Assembly (NCBI GenBank): GCA_031310005.1
Contig: CM062384.1
Location: forward strand, 3,286,001 to 3,350,000
DNA: 64,000 nt
Direction: 5' to 3'
Source of the DNA: Dactylellina haptotyla
Lineage: Eukaryota > Ascomycota > Orbiliomycetes > Orbiliales > Orbiliaceae
The notes below the pieces were generated by a model. It was not told the DNA's origin. It saw only the letters and a list, made by a program, of their open reading frames with translations, and searched no databases. Positions within the stretch are counted from its first letter, which is position 1, and every line of letters starts with the position of its first letter. This document shows, piece by piece, positions 44,180 to 53,861 of the stretch. Both the position numbers and the translations under genes were made by a program.

Positions 44180-45523
44180 ATGTTCCCATCACTTTTGAAC
44201 GAGTACACAAACAAAAATAGCGAGAAAAGCGATGATAACCTCGGAGATGATAAAGATAGCGGACGAAAGAGTTCCTCCAAGAAGAGCAAGAAGAGTGAAT
44301 GTCGTCCTAGTTCAGTCGTCGCTCTTCTCCTCGGCTGCGAACCTGACCACTTTCGCCGCATCATGGAATCAGACCTGACCCAACTTCGCAAGAAGATCAG
44401 AAAGGCAAAGAACTGGGGCGCGACGAAGAGTGAAATCATGTTAATGATCGACTATATCCAGCAGATATCCATGGTATACTTCAGAGCAGTCGACGGGATG
44501 ATCCATGCTAACGAAGCCGCCGAGTTGTATTCTGTGAGCGCCAAAGCTCTGGTCGATCTGAGGCCGCTGAGGGAATCGTTGGAGCAGATGAGCGACAAGA
44601 CAAGGTTTATTTGGCCTGGAGAAGATGCCCCTCCGCAACCTGAACCGGAACCGAAGAAGACAGCGTCACGAGGTTCCAAGATTTTTTCACCTCGTGAGAA
44701 AAAACAAGAACATGCCCCTACTCCTAACAAAGAGGACAGCGGCAAAGGAAATAAGATTATACCGAGTTTTCTGAGAAGAGGAAGCGTGACCGCAGCTAAA
44801 AAACCACCAAAGCCTGTGCACCACGAGTACGAGGATCTTGGATCGCAGGAAGCTGATTATTCGACCCGAAGTCCACATCAGAGGGATCGAGAATCATCTT
44901 ATACGAACGACCCAAATATTTGTAAAAGCGGCTGTGTTTCCGCTGCTTGTGGGAAAGCCGGAAGCCCATCGGGTTACTCTGGGCAGACTGTTGCCAGGTC
45001 AAACTCCAAGAGCCAAAACCCAGAAAGTTACAGCCGACAGGCTATACCCTCTGACTACAGAAGTGAGACCTCAAGCTATAGCAGGTATCGAACAACAGGA
45101 TCCTACTATGGAAGTGATGGAACGGAAAATTATAGACTTCAAACCAGGGAGTCGGACTACAGAGGAGACGAAAGGAAAGGAGAAAACGCTAGGAGTCTGA
45201 ATACCGTCGAACAAACTGTAAAAGATGTTCTGCCAGAGGATAAAGGGAAGGGGATAATTAGGAAAAATAAAGAATCTAGAACAAGTAGCCAATATCCGAC
45301 GACAACTCCTAACAAGGCGTATAATATCCGACCTATAGCTAGCGATGACCAGAATATTCGCAACGAACCTACGCTTAACTGGAGTAAGGAAAGTGCCGGT
45401 AAGCATCTGGACGCTTTGATTAGCGAATTGGAAGGGGATCCCCAGGAGCCTAAGCGGTCAACCTCTAAGCACAAACCGCCGGCATCGAGAAGGTACGGAT
45501 GGGTGCCACCAAAGACTTCCTAG
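44180..45523 (+). CDS. Orphan: helical head, long disordered Ser/Tyr-rich tail
   Basis: 447 residues from ATG at 44180, single exon. After a Lys/Ser-rich start (SGRKSSSKKSKKSECRP), residues about 42-145 form a helical domain (MESDLTQLRKKIRKAKNWGA; EIMLMIDYIQQISMVYFRAV). The remaining 300 residues are disordered, rich in Ser, Tyr, Arg and Pro, with loose SYS/SDYR repeats (YSRQAIPSDYRSETSSYSRY). It ends with RYGWVPPKTS. The build, a short helical head plus disordered tail, recurs in the next gene. Function unknown. Confidence 0.7.
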   Translation: MFPSLLNEYTNKNSEKSDDNLGDDKDSGRKSSSKKSKKSECRPSSVVALLLGCEPDHFRRIMESDLTQLRKKIRKAKNWGATKSEIMLMIDYIQQISMVYFRAVDGMIHANEAAELYSVSAKALVDLRPLRESLEQMSDKTRFIWPGEDAPPQPEPEPKKTASRGSKIFSPREKKQEHAPTPNKEDSGKGNKIIPSFLRRGSVTAAKKPPKPVHHEYEDLGSQEADYSTRSPHQRDRESSYTNDPNICKSGCVSAACGKAGSPSGYSGQTVARSNSKSQNPESYSRQAIPSDYRSETSSYSRYRTTGSYYGSDGTENYRLQTRESDYRGDERKGENARSLNTVEQTVKDVLPEDKGKGIIRKNKESRTSSQYPTTTPNKAYNIRPIASDDQNIRNEPTLNWSKESAGKHLDALISELEGDPQEPKRSTSKHKPPASRRYGWVPPKTS

Positions 45524-45852
45524 ACTGAAGTTTGAGAGAAGGCGCATCATCAGAGCAGAAATTCTTGGGATTAAGCGAACTAGGATACCGAAGCTCTAAA
45601 GAGGACAAGTCTTGAAAGCGAAGCAGTTATTCTACAGCTTCGCAATCAAAGGAGAAGTACTATAGCTTTAAGATGAGAACGCATCGGAATGTATTTGTAT
45701 TTCTATCAGACATGAGGAAGTAGTGATAGTGAAGACAAGAGTGAGCTGGGTCACATCATATGAGTTTCCCTACAATAGTAATCCGAGATCAAACACAGAA
45801 GTATAAAAGCCAATCCTATCCTATAGATATTCGTGATCCAGTTAAGTTGCAC
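45524..45852. other. Intergenic between convergent genes
   Basis: 330 bases of shared 3' region; nothing seen. Confidence 0.5.
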
Positions 45853-46902
45853 TTAAGAAGAATCCGAGTCATGCCAGTCATTATTCGACCATCCGGATCG
45901 ATGTCCACGGTTTCTGGTATAGCCTTCAAAAACAGAAGTTTGGCGGTAGGTGAAATTATGAGGGTTACTGCTCGTGTACTCTCTGGTTCGGACGCATCGC
46001 TCCCTTGATTGACCTCGATGGTCAGAGTGGGAGGAATGGCTGTGAGAGCGAGATCTATGATGGTGGTGGGTATGATGGCGGTGATGACTATGTCTTGAAT
46101 GGTGAGAGTGAGAGGTGTGTTCCTCGCGTGGAGTGTCAAAATCTCTAGACCGCCTTTCGTTGTGACTATTTTGGTTATTGTCCTGGCGGACGACGGTGGT
46201 AGATTGACTTGGGCGATATCTGTCGACATCGTAAGAGAGAGAATCCGTGGAGGAAACATATGGTGGCCATTTCAACTCATCTGGCATGTCATCTCCGTAA
46301 TTGCGGATGTCATTGAGGATTTCGTTATTGTGGATCGATGTTGGTTCCGGGTCAGCAAAGCGGACACGACTGCTGGAGCGTCCAGTATCTCGCTGAGTGG
46401 TACCAGTGTTTCGTGTGTTGTTACGAGTGGCTACAATACCATGACGATACGAAAGGTCATCAGTGTCGCTACCACTGCCAACATTGCTTCGTGCATTGCC
46501 ATAGCTCGTGTTACGTAGGTAAAGCTCCTGGGTGACGGCATCCCCAATGATGTCCAAATTGCTATCGATTTCGTTGAGTGTGTTCTTCAATTGGGCTTCT
46601 TTCCAAGACGCAGTGCCTGATTCTCGGTCGATGAACATGGCTCGAAGGACCATGTTGTTTACCTTATCCAGCTCATCACTGTAGTTCTCATACTTGTAGA
46701 TAACTCCTCTTAGCTTATCAGTGCAGTTATAAACAGCGGTCTGGAAACTGTGAGTGCTGAATGAGACTCCATTATTCATTAGTTGCCTGAGATAGGTTGC
46801 ACCACCCTTCCAGACCTGAATAGCGGTATCGATCTTCCGCAAGTCATCATCGGGTATTGCTGTGTAGACACGGACAGCCTCGTTGTGGGTCCAGCGCGGC
46901 AT
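45853..46902 (-). CDS. Orphan: helical head, His-rich disordered tail
   Basis: 349 residues from ATG at 46902, single exon. Residues about 1-135 are helical (DDDLRKIDTAIQVWKGGATY; TDKLRGVIYKYENYSDELDK; LKNTLNEIDSNLDIIGDAVT). The tail is disordered, Arg/Asn/Ser-rich, with a dense His/Ser/Arg run at about 268-298 (HSHHRHHTHHHHRSRSHSHS) that could bind metal or mark a speckle-type low-complexity region. Faces the gene at 44180 tail to tail. Family not recognised. Confidence 0.7.
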   Translation of the reverse strand: MPRWTHNEAVRVYTAIPDDDLRKIDTAIQVWKGGATYLRQLMNNGVSFSTHSFQTAVYNCTDKLRGVIYKYENYSDELDKVNNMVLRAMFIDRESGTASWKEAQLKNTLNEIDSNLDIIGDAVTQELYLRNTSYGNARSNVGSGSDTDDLSYRHGIVATRNNTRNTGTTQRDTGRSSSRVRFADPEPTSIHNNEILNDIRNYGDDMPDELKWPPYVSSTDSLSYDVDRYRPSQSTTVVRQDNNQNSHNERRSRDFDTPREEHTSHSHHSRHSHHRHHTHHHHRSRSHSHSSHSDHRGQSRERCVRTREYTSSNPHNFTYRQTSVFEGYTRNRGHRSGWSNNDWHDSDSS

Positions 46903-47388
46903 TTTGGGCTAATGAGGCTTCCACGAAGTGGTATTTCAGATGGTCTCTAAAGCTTAGCTTGCTCGAAGTACTGATAAATCTCAGAAGAGCAGGGTAGCCG
47001 TGACTTGATAGCAACAGAGACGTCAGCACAACAAGTAGGTCAAAATAGAAGGGCACATTCCAGGGAAGAAATGGTTTCAGTACCTTGATGAAGATGACGG
47101 TGGTGATGGGAGAGCGCAGGGAGATGGTCAAGTGTTTGGTTGATGAAGTGAAGGCGTTGAGGTAACGTTGTCGACGCAGCACCGATTTATATCAGCCTGC
47201 TACACCCACCACCACCACCAAATGTATCACAGGCTACACCCACAAGCAACCTCGCTTCACATGGCTTTGAGAAACATTCTTCCTTCAATTTCTATAACCC
47301 ATCATCCGCATTATACTATTTACAGTAATTATTCTTCAAGGAAATATTTAAAGCAACCGAATTTCAAACTGTAAAGCCCTTGCGAAAA
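46903..47388. other. Intergenic spacer
   Basis: About 490 bases of promoter region for the minus-strand gene at 46902; no gene seen. Confidence 0.45.
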
Positions 47389-47580
47389 TCATTCAGCCGC
47401 AAATGCAGTGGTGAGACTCCAGCTATCTAGCCTCTGCTGAAAATCAGTGCCTCCATATAGAAAACTACAGTCCATGCCATCAATTGAAAAACTAGAATGC
47501 TCCCCAGTCTTGTACCTAGGCAACACTGAATGCCCCTCTGCGATTCCTGGGACGGTTCTTTTTATCCATTGGGTTAACTT
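47389..47580 (-). other. Possible C-terminal exon of the following minus-strand gene
   Basis: A 64-codon frame on the minus strand starts right after a TAG acceptor at 47581-47583 and has good protein character (KLTQWIKRTVPGIAEGHSVL; SFLYGGTDFQQRLDSWSLTT). A strong GTGAGT donor at 47657 inside the gene at 47623-48132 points to it, but the join is one base out of frame. Either the acceptor is different (an AAG three bases on gives another short in-frame end), or the resemblance is chance. Confidence 0.3.
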
Positions 47581-47622
47581 CTAGCCCGAAAGCGACCATG
47601 TTAATCATATATTATTAAATCT

Positions 47623-48132
47623 TTATAAGCACTTTAAAAGGATAAAGGGGTACTCACATCTGTACTTCCCCAAGCCATCACTGGTAGTCCAATTACAACA
47701 AGGCATTATATCGGCTTCCCTATGACGGAACTCTTCCTCCGCGATAAACTCTTCCAGCCTCAGAACCTGATGATTGATCATGCGGATAACAGCTTGTAGT
47801 CCCATCAGTCTATCACCACATTTCCCACTGGAGAAGAAGATATTCCAAGCCTCAGGACAAAGCTCGTATGCCATCATGTGGCATCCTCTATCGATCGCAC
47901 TAAACTCACGGAGCTTTTCACCGAGCTCGTATAAAGTTGACAAGACTGAAGTACGGAAAGTAAATGCCTTCATGGGGTGCTCATCTGTCAATTCTTCTGC
48001 GGCTTTGTCACAGAAGGAGAGATTATTGCGGTATTCCATGGCTGCAAGCCGGAGCCTCTTCAGTTGTTCACCACTGATTCTGGGCGCTTGATCGCGGGTA
48101 GGGCCTTTTTGTTTGCGGTTTGTGGGAGGCAT
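47623..48132 (-). CDS. Orphan with MxYRNN motif, paralogue of the next gene upstream
   Basis: 169 residues from ATG at 48132 as an unspliced frame. A GTGAGT donor at 47657 suggests the true 3' end lies in a second exon (see previous entry). Residues about 20-45 (LKRLRLAAMEYRNNLSFCDK, AAEEL) match the gene at 48523-50048 (IAIPIMQYRNNITFFNRELD, AEL), so the two are related. The rest is helical with several Cys (AYELCPEAWNIFFSSGKCGD; DIMPCCNWT). No signal peptide. Family not recognised. Confidence 0.55.
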   Translation of the reverse strand: MPPTNRKQKGPTRDQAPRISGEQLKRLRLAAMEYRNNLSFCDKAAEELTDEHPMKAFTFRTSVLSTLYELGEKLREFSAIDRGCHMMAYELCPEAWNIFFSSGKCGDRLMGLQAVIRMINHQVLRLEEFIAEEEFRHREADIMPCCNWTTSDGLGKYRCEYPFILLKCL

Positions 48133-48522
48133 ATTGCGAAGGCGTGGCTAGCTGTAGCACCTGCCGCTCAGATGTCAAGAATGAACTAGAAGACGCAGGC
48201 AGCTAAAGGATTGAATGATGGGGTGATGGCGGACTGAGATGGGGGAAGACGTGGGAGATGATGTTGTTGATGCGATGGGAGTACTCCAAGCTGTTTTATA
48301 AGGGCCAGAAAACCATCACTACAAAAAACACTCCTCCAATATGGGCGCTCCAAGCCCTTTTTAAGCCTTGATATACTCTCCAGGCCCCTTAAAAAGCATA
48401 AGAATGTTCTAGAAATGGAATCAATATAGTGATGCTGTGTATTTCTAGCACAAATGGAGCTGGCTAACCAGTAAAGCTGCTTCAAAAGTAGGTTCTAAAA
48501 GGAAACAGCAAAGTCCATGTAG
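48133..48522. other. Intergenic spacer
   Basis: 390 bases between two related minus-strand genes; nothing else seen. Confidence 0.5.
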
Positions 48523-50048
48523 CTAGTTCCCATCTACATCGTGCCCCCGGCCCCCAGATTCGCACTTTTTGTCTTGAGTTACTTCCTCATCCTCCCGAGC
48601 TCCATCCGGAACTACTATCGATGCGACAATCTCATCAATATTCAGACCTCGTGTCTCTCTCACACTGTCGCCCGGGCTAGCCTTTCTTTTGCCCTTTTGT
48701 AAAGAAGTCCACTTTTCGGCAATATCAGATAAATCTTGGTCACCTGTCTTGTCTGGCGCAGCAGCCGGATTGTTTATTTCTTCAGACTCTAATGAGCCAG
48801 TCACGCAGCTTCTTTCGCCTTCAAAATCAGTCATTATTCGGTCCAAAGATTCTTGATGAGATGGTTCCTGTGTTTGATGGGGCAATATATAGTTATGGGA
48901 ACTCTGTTCAGATATGAGGCTGCAATCCTCATAGATACCACCTGAGATAATTGAATCGAGATTACTATCGGTACCAACTTCCGTTGTATCTCCCGACCTA
49001 GGCGACATGGCATCTTCTGGTACTTCGATAGAGACGGCAAGCTCTTGTATTAGCTCTGGTGTAAGTAGTTGAAGCTCCTCAGAAGCATCACCGGATATCT
49101 CTTGTTGGTAAATAGCGGGGGTTATCTGCCTCTGCTCTTCTGCCTTGCCCGTCCCATCTTTTCGGAACCTTTTAGGAACCTTTCCTCCGATTCAGGTACT
49201 CGGCTTATGATACCCTCCTTAATACTCTTCGTTACCATTTCTTCATCGAAGATCTTTACGCGATCCTTCAAGTCCTTCGGTTTAGGCGCAAGTTTTCGAA
49301 GCTGTCCTTTTTGACTTCGTAACTCAAACTTCCCCGCTTGAACCGCCTCCATAAGTTGGTCTCTTTTAGCCATAGCCTCCAATTTGAGATCCCACATTCT
49401 CTTCGAGCCCTGCATGTCGGTAGCTAGCTGCATAACCCTGTCCACGCACTCGTAAAGCGAGCTCTCCGGCACATCTTTAAACATGCCACCATCGCGGATC
49501 CATTCGATCTCGAAAAAGTCGATCAAGTTGCTGAAGTATATCGGGAAGTCCCTGCGGAGGATCCGTTCGAGTTCGATATCCAACAACTTCCTACCATCTT
49601 CCAACCTGTTAAACCTGTCGACTGGATCTCCAGACGCATAAAGCCAGCTCACGATTTGGCACGGTATCATGTTGTAAACAATATCCCCAAATGCTGGAAA
49701 AATCTCGATGAAGGGCTTCAATTCGTCGGCGAGGGTGATGTAATCGAACTTGTACCTCTCGCAAATCCTGGGGTTCGTAAGCGAAGGTTGGATCGGTAGC
49801 TCGGCATCCAGCTCTCTATTGAAGAAGGTTATATTATTCCGATACTGCATGATTGGGATCGCGATTTGAGTGGAAACTCTGAGATGTTGGTGAAGCATTT
49901 CGATATCCTGGAGGGATACCGACTGTGCGTCGGATGGGATCTCTGCAGGCCGAGGGAGAATGCGGTCTCTGTCATTGATACCGGAGCGTTTGAGTATTTG
50001 GATCACTCCTTTCTTTCTTGGAGGTAGAGCCGGTCTTCCTTTCTCCAT
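48523..50048 (-). CDS. Orphan with MxYRNN motif, larger paralogue
   Basis: ATG at 50048. The frame runs 308 codons to a stop at 49122, but coding-like sequence continues in the -1 frame to 48523 (SGDASEELQLLTPELIQELA; NIDEIVASIVVPDGARED). A 74-bp intron at 49140-49213 (GTATCA donor, GCAG acceptor) joins exons 49214-50048 and 48523-49139 in frame, giving 483 residues. The branch site is weak, so a frameshift is the alternative. The N-terminal half is folded and helical, with the YRNN motif at about residue 68 shared with the gene at 47623-48132. The C-terminal half is acidic and disordered with a KGKRKA patch. Family not recognised. Confidence 0.6.
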
Positions 50049-50442
50049 ATTTGTATTATAGATTCACTAAGAATGTGATATCAGCCAAGTCAATATGAGT
50101 CGCGGGTAAGCAAGGGATTTGAAGCTCTTGCTGGTACTTGTTGGAGGTCTAAGTTAAAGCATGAGGGTGGTAACAATGTGGACTTCCAAACTAAACCTGG
50201 CTCTTTACATCTTCTTGAATGGCGGAACTTGTTTGGCATTTCTAATACGCTTTTCGCTGGACATCTAGTGGTGATCCGTGATCCACCTTCTGTCGATACA
50301 ACACGCTGCAACTGCAAAATGCCACAATGCCCAGGCTGTGCTTATGAGAGCTATTCTTTTTGATGGTAGTGTGAAAGGGTATCTGTTATTATAAAAATAT
50401 ATAACTATGGTACATAGAAATGAAATATGAAAGTCCTGCTGC
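50049..50442. other. Intergenic spacer
   Basis: About 390 bases; small overlapping frames on both strands (50090-50363) without protein character. Confidence 0.45.
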
Positions 50443-51654
50443 TCATTCCGAGTCCTCTTCTAGCATGGGAGGTGGGGAGGCCCCTATATTCGGGTACGCC
50501 GGAGCCACCTCTTCGTCCCAACTATCCGCTCCATCCTCTTCTGAATGGCTCTTCTCATAAAGATAAAGTTTTATCCCCATCCCAAACCATCTTGTCCGGT
50601 AGTGATCCTCCATCTCTCTTTTGCTTTCATTCCCCGTCAGTGGAGGGTCTAGGTAGACGTAGAAGACTCTGACTCTCAACTCGTGGTAGACTCGGTACCC
50701 GTTCGGCGTCGAGACGTCTGTGATAGCCCGCCCGATGTGGCAAGGGAGCGTGTACTCCTCGAATTTCTTAGTGGAAGGTCTCGGAAGGAAGACCTCGCGG
50801 TCAAACTCCAACTCGTCGGAGAATATCGTGTCGTGGCGTTCTTTGATGGTGCCCTGATTCTGCGACCGGAAGAGCTCCGAGTGCTTTTTACAAGGTAAAC
50901 GGATATCTTCTACTATCTCCACGATTTCCCAGGTTATCCTTTTCGTTTCCCAGATCTCTGGGACGCCTTTTTCTTTCGGGCTTCTCCGCCTGAGCTCCAG
51001 CTCGATCGTGAATTCTTCGTCGGAGTACGTGTACCTAGGGATTCTTGCCGTCGCGACGAAGCACGGTGATAAGCCGCGGACAAGCCTGGAATCCGGATCC
51101 CTGGGGCATAGTCTGTGTATTGTGAATTCCTTTTTGTACTGGATTGTTTCCAACGATGGTCTTTCAGCCTCGATGCACAAGCTGTACTCTACCCGTCGAT
51201 ATTTGTCTGTATACGACGCCGGTAGGTTGCCTGGGATATGGAAGCCTAGAGGATAGCTGTGGAAGCCAGGATTCAGTGGCATTTCTCCCAGCCTGATCTC
51301 CTCTGTATTTATGATGGTATTTCTCGTCGTACAATCCTCACACGCGTGGATGGCTGGGTGCGATAGAGTCTCTGTCATGACGATATTCGCCGTCAGACGT
51401 TTGATGATTGTCGGTAGGGAGGTTGTCAGGCTGATATAGCCGGACAATATGGTGCCCCGAGAATCGTTCGGACTCCCGACGCATATAACGGAATCCGTAG
51501 CATCTGGGATGAAATTCAGAGATATCGGGCACCCTGGTTGCGGCATGTGTTGTTGGAGAGATCGGGTCCGGTACGGTGATCCCTTGTTGTCGTTCAATGT
51601 GAAAGGTATGTCGGGTCGTAACCGGAACATGTCCAGTTTGGTACGGAAAAACAT
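50443..51654 (-). CDS. Arrestin-like protein
   Basis: 403 residues from ATG at 51654, single exon (the frame opens further upstream only on TTG). The N-terminal half has the beta-rich pattern of the arrestin N domain: a strand with GTILSGYISLTTSLPTIIKR, then MPLNPGFHSYPLGFHIPGNL followed by PASYTDKYRRVEYSLCIEAE, the usual 'P-G-x-LPxS' and 'ix-Y-x-l' marks. A second beta-rich half resembles the C domain (RIPRYTYSDEEFTIELELRR). Fungal arrestin-like proteins link cargo or receptors to ubiquitin ligases of the Rsp5 type. The tail is acidic (SEEDGADSWDEEV) and has no clear PPxY motif, only PAYP, so a classical ubiquitin-ligase link is not evident. Confidence 0.7.
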   Translation of the reverse strand: MFFRTKLDMFRLRPDIPFTLNDNKGSPYRTRSLQQHMPQPGCPISLNFIPDATDSVICVGSPNDSRGTILSGYISLTTSLPTIIKRLTANIVMTETLSHPAIHACEDCTTRNTIINTEEIRLGEMPLNPGFHSYPLGFHIPGNLPASYTDKYRRVEYSLCIEAERPSLETIQYKKEFTIHRLCPRDPDSRLVRGLSPCFVATARIPRYTYSDEEFTIELELRRRSPKEKGVPEIWETKRITWEIVEIVEDIRLPCKKHSELFRSQNQGTIKERHDTIFSDELEFDREVFLPRPSTKKFEEYTLPCHIGRAITDVSTPNGYRVYHELRVRVFYVYLDPPLTGNESKREMEDHYRTRWFGMGIKLYLYEKSHSEEDGADSWDEEVAPAYPNIGASPPPMLEEDSE

Positions 51655-52833
51655 GCGAGATGTAAAAATAGATGAGAGTTTCTTGAATAGAGAAGAGTAG
51701 CAGAGCAAACTTCTACATTCGGGGACGCCAATTGTTCTTTAAATATTCGGCGTCGGCCTTCTCTGCACTTCGCGGTCGCAGCTCCCCGACCTGAAGAGAG
51801 AGCGAACCCGATCCCGACTACAAGTCATCCCGCATGTGCTAGTTGAACGCTAACCCGGAACATTTTCTTAATCTCACGGGTTTCGCTGAGGATGAGGTCA
51901 TCAATATTGCAATCTTATCTCTTTGTAGCGGCTCCCAACAATACAAATTTTTTCGTAGCCACTCGCCGTTTGTACTATTGCAATCATGCCACAATCGGTG
52001 GCCGGGGCCAGGTGATACCGGAACGCAGGTGTCAGACCACATAACAATAGAACAGGGTGCCCACAGACTTGCAGAGAGCGCACCTCGGTACCTTATTTCG
52101 TACGTAGAAATCCATAGTCGTACACGGGCGGACAGAACTCCGTGCTTGTAGTTCGCCATTCTTCTAGAAGGGGGTACCCTGTACAAGAGAACACGGTCTC
52201 GACACCCAAACAATTAGAAAAAAATATGTCCCAGGGTTCCAAGCAACCTTCCAAACGGGGCTATTGAAGCTCTGAACCCTGGATTTTGACGCGGCCGGGC
52301 CGTTGTGTTGTCGGTTTCAGGAGGAGTTCTCAGCAAGGACAATACGATACGAACAAAACGTGGGCCTCTCGCGCGCGGCGACCGAGAAATCTAAGACAGA
52401 TTGTTTGATCAGATGAAAGATTGGCCGTCCTCCTTCTCAGCTTACTTGAGTGCCTAGGCTAAACGTTATAAAACTCCGACAAATCACTGATCGCTTACGG
52501 ACCCCGTCAGCCCTATTCGCACTACAACCTCGTATTCAGACTCTCCAATCGGTCGGCAACACGCTAGCTCGAGGAGGCTGCAGGGCGGGCGACATCCAAT
52601 TGGCGAATCTGCGGATCCTGTGAACACAAACGCGTGAATATTAATGCGGTACCTTTGTGTTGATTTTGTTGGAGTTTTGGTGTGACAAAGAGGCAGAACC
52701 TCACTAAGATTCGCTGTCCCAACGACTCCCCTCTTCGTACCCAGCTTCACAAACCCCCTTCGGAATAAGCCGCAGAAGCTTGTCATCCAATCAGTCTTCA
52801 CTGCTTAACCTCTTTCGTTCGTATCTGAGAAGC
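51655..52833. other. Intergenic, divergent promoter region
   Basis: 1.2 kb between divergent arrestin-like and Nudix genes. The frames at 51839-52213 on both strands overlap and look like chance. No RNA gene or repeat recognised. Confidence 0.45.
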
Positions 52834-53451
52834 ATGTCGTCGGACCCTCTTCCTCCCGAGATCACGGCGGTCACCACCCTCTCCTCCGCTGACGCCAAGT
52901 GGGTCCAGCTCCAGAGGATTGACTGGAAAGACCAGACCGGCAAGCCCCGCATCTGGGAAGTCGCTGCGCGCAAGACCCGTGGCTCGTCGGGCATAGATGC
53001 GGTCGCCATTGCACCGATCCTGTTACACCCAACGCGTCCGGCATCCACACTCGTTATCCTGCAGTACCGACCTCCGGTGGCTGCGACGTGCGTCGAATTC
53101 CCAGCCGGATTGATCGATCAAGGCGAGACCCCTGAAGCCGCGGCTATTCGAGAGCTGAAGGAGGAGACTGGATATGAAGGACAAGTCATCAGTATCAGCC
53201 CCACGATCGTTAGTGATCCAGGCATGACGACAGCAAATATGCAGCTTGTCGTTATGGAGGTCAACCTGAAGGAGGGCGACGCGGAGCCGGAGCAACATTT
53301 GGACGACGGAGAGTTTATCCAGAGAGTTGTTGTCCCGCTGGACGAGCTGCACGACAGGTTGGTTCAGTTTACTAAAGACGGCTATGCCGTCGATGCCAGG
53401 CTATATCATTGGGCTGCTGGTTTAGATGTGGCTAGGAAGAGGAAGTGGTGA
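52834..53451 (+). CDS. Nudix hydrolase, ADP-ribose pyrophosphatase type
   Basis: 205 residues from ATG at 52834, single exon; upstream in-frame codons open only on TTG. A complete Nudix box spans residues 92-114: Gly92, Glu98, Arg106-Glu107-Leu108, Glu110-Glu111, Gly113 (G-x5-E-x7-REU-xEE-xGU), with the metal-binding glutamates all present. The preceding ILQYRPPVAATCVEFPAG strand and size fit the eukaryotic ADP-sugar pyrophosphatase family (yeast Ysa1 and human NUDT5 relatives), which splits ADP-ribose to AMP and ribose 5-phosphate. Codon use is GC-rich compared with the orphans around it, as expected for a conserved housekeeping gene. Confidence 0.92.
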   Translation: MSSDPLPPEITAVTTLSSADAKWVQLQRIDWKDQTGKPRIWEVAARKTRGSSGIDAVAIAPILLHPTRPASTLVILQYRPPVAATCVEFPAGLIDQGETPEAAAIRELKEETGYEGQVISISPTIVSDPGMTTANMQLVVMEVNLKEGDAEPEQHLDDGEFIQRVVVPLDELHDRLVQFTKDGYAVDARLYHWAAGLDVARKRKW

Positions 53452-53861
53452 ACGAGCCACCGTTCTGCTCTTATATACGTGAATAAAACTCTTAGCATTC
53501 AAGCCACAGCAATTTGAAGCGTGGCTGTTGCTTCATGATATCCTTCAATAAAATATTCTACAATTGTATATTGATCGTGTGACAACAAAAGCCACTCTTG
53601 AGCCTCACATATCATTAGGTTTCAATATATCACAATCTAGGGATTCTCATTCTAGATAATATTTTTGAGATAGATCCAAAGCTCCAAACGTTGCACCTGC
53701 AATCTCACCACCACCAAAACCGTAATCTGCAAAACATCTTTCTCAGTCAAGAAAGCCATCGAATATTCTTAATTTCTTGATAACATACCCTGGGGATTTC
53801 CAGAACGCACGAAGCTTCGCATTTGTAACCGTGCAGCTCAAATACTACAATATAGACCACT
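53452..53861. other. Intergenic spacer
   Basis: 410 AT-rich bases; nothing seen beyond the 3' region of the Nudix gene and the leader of the next one. Confidence 0.5.
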
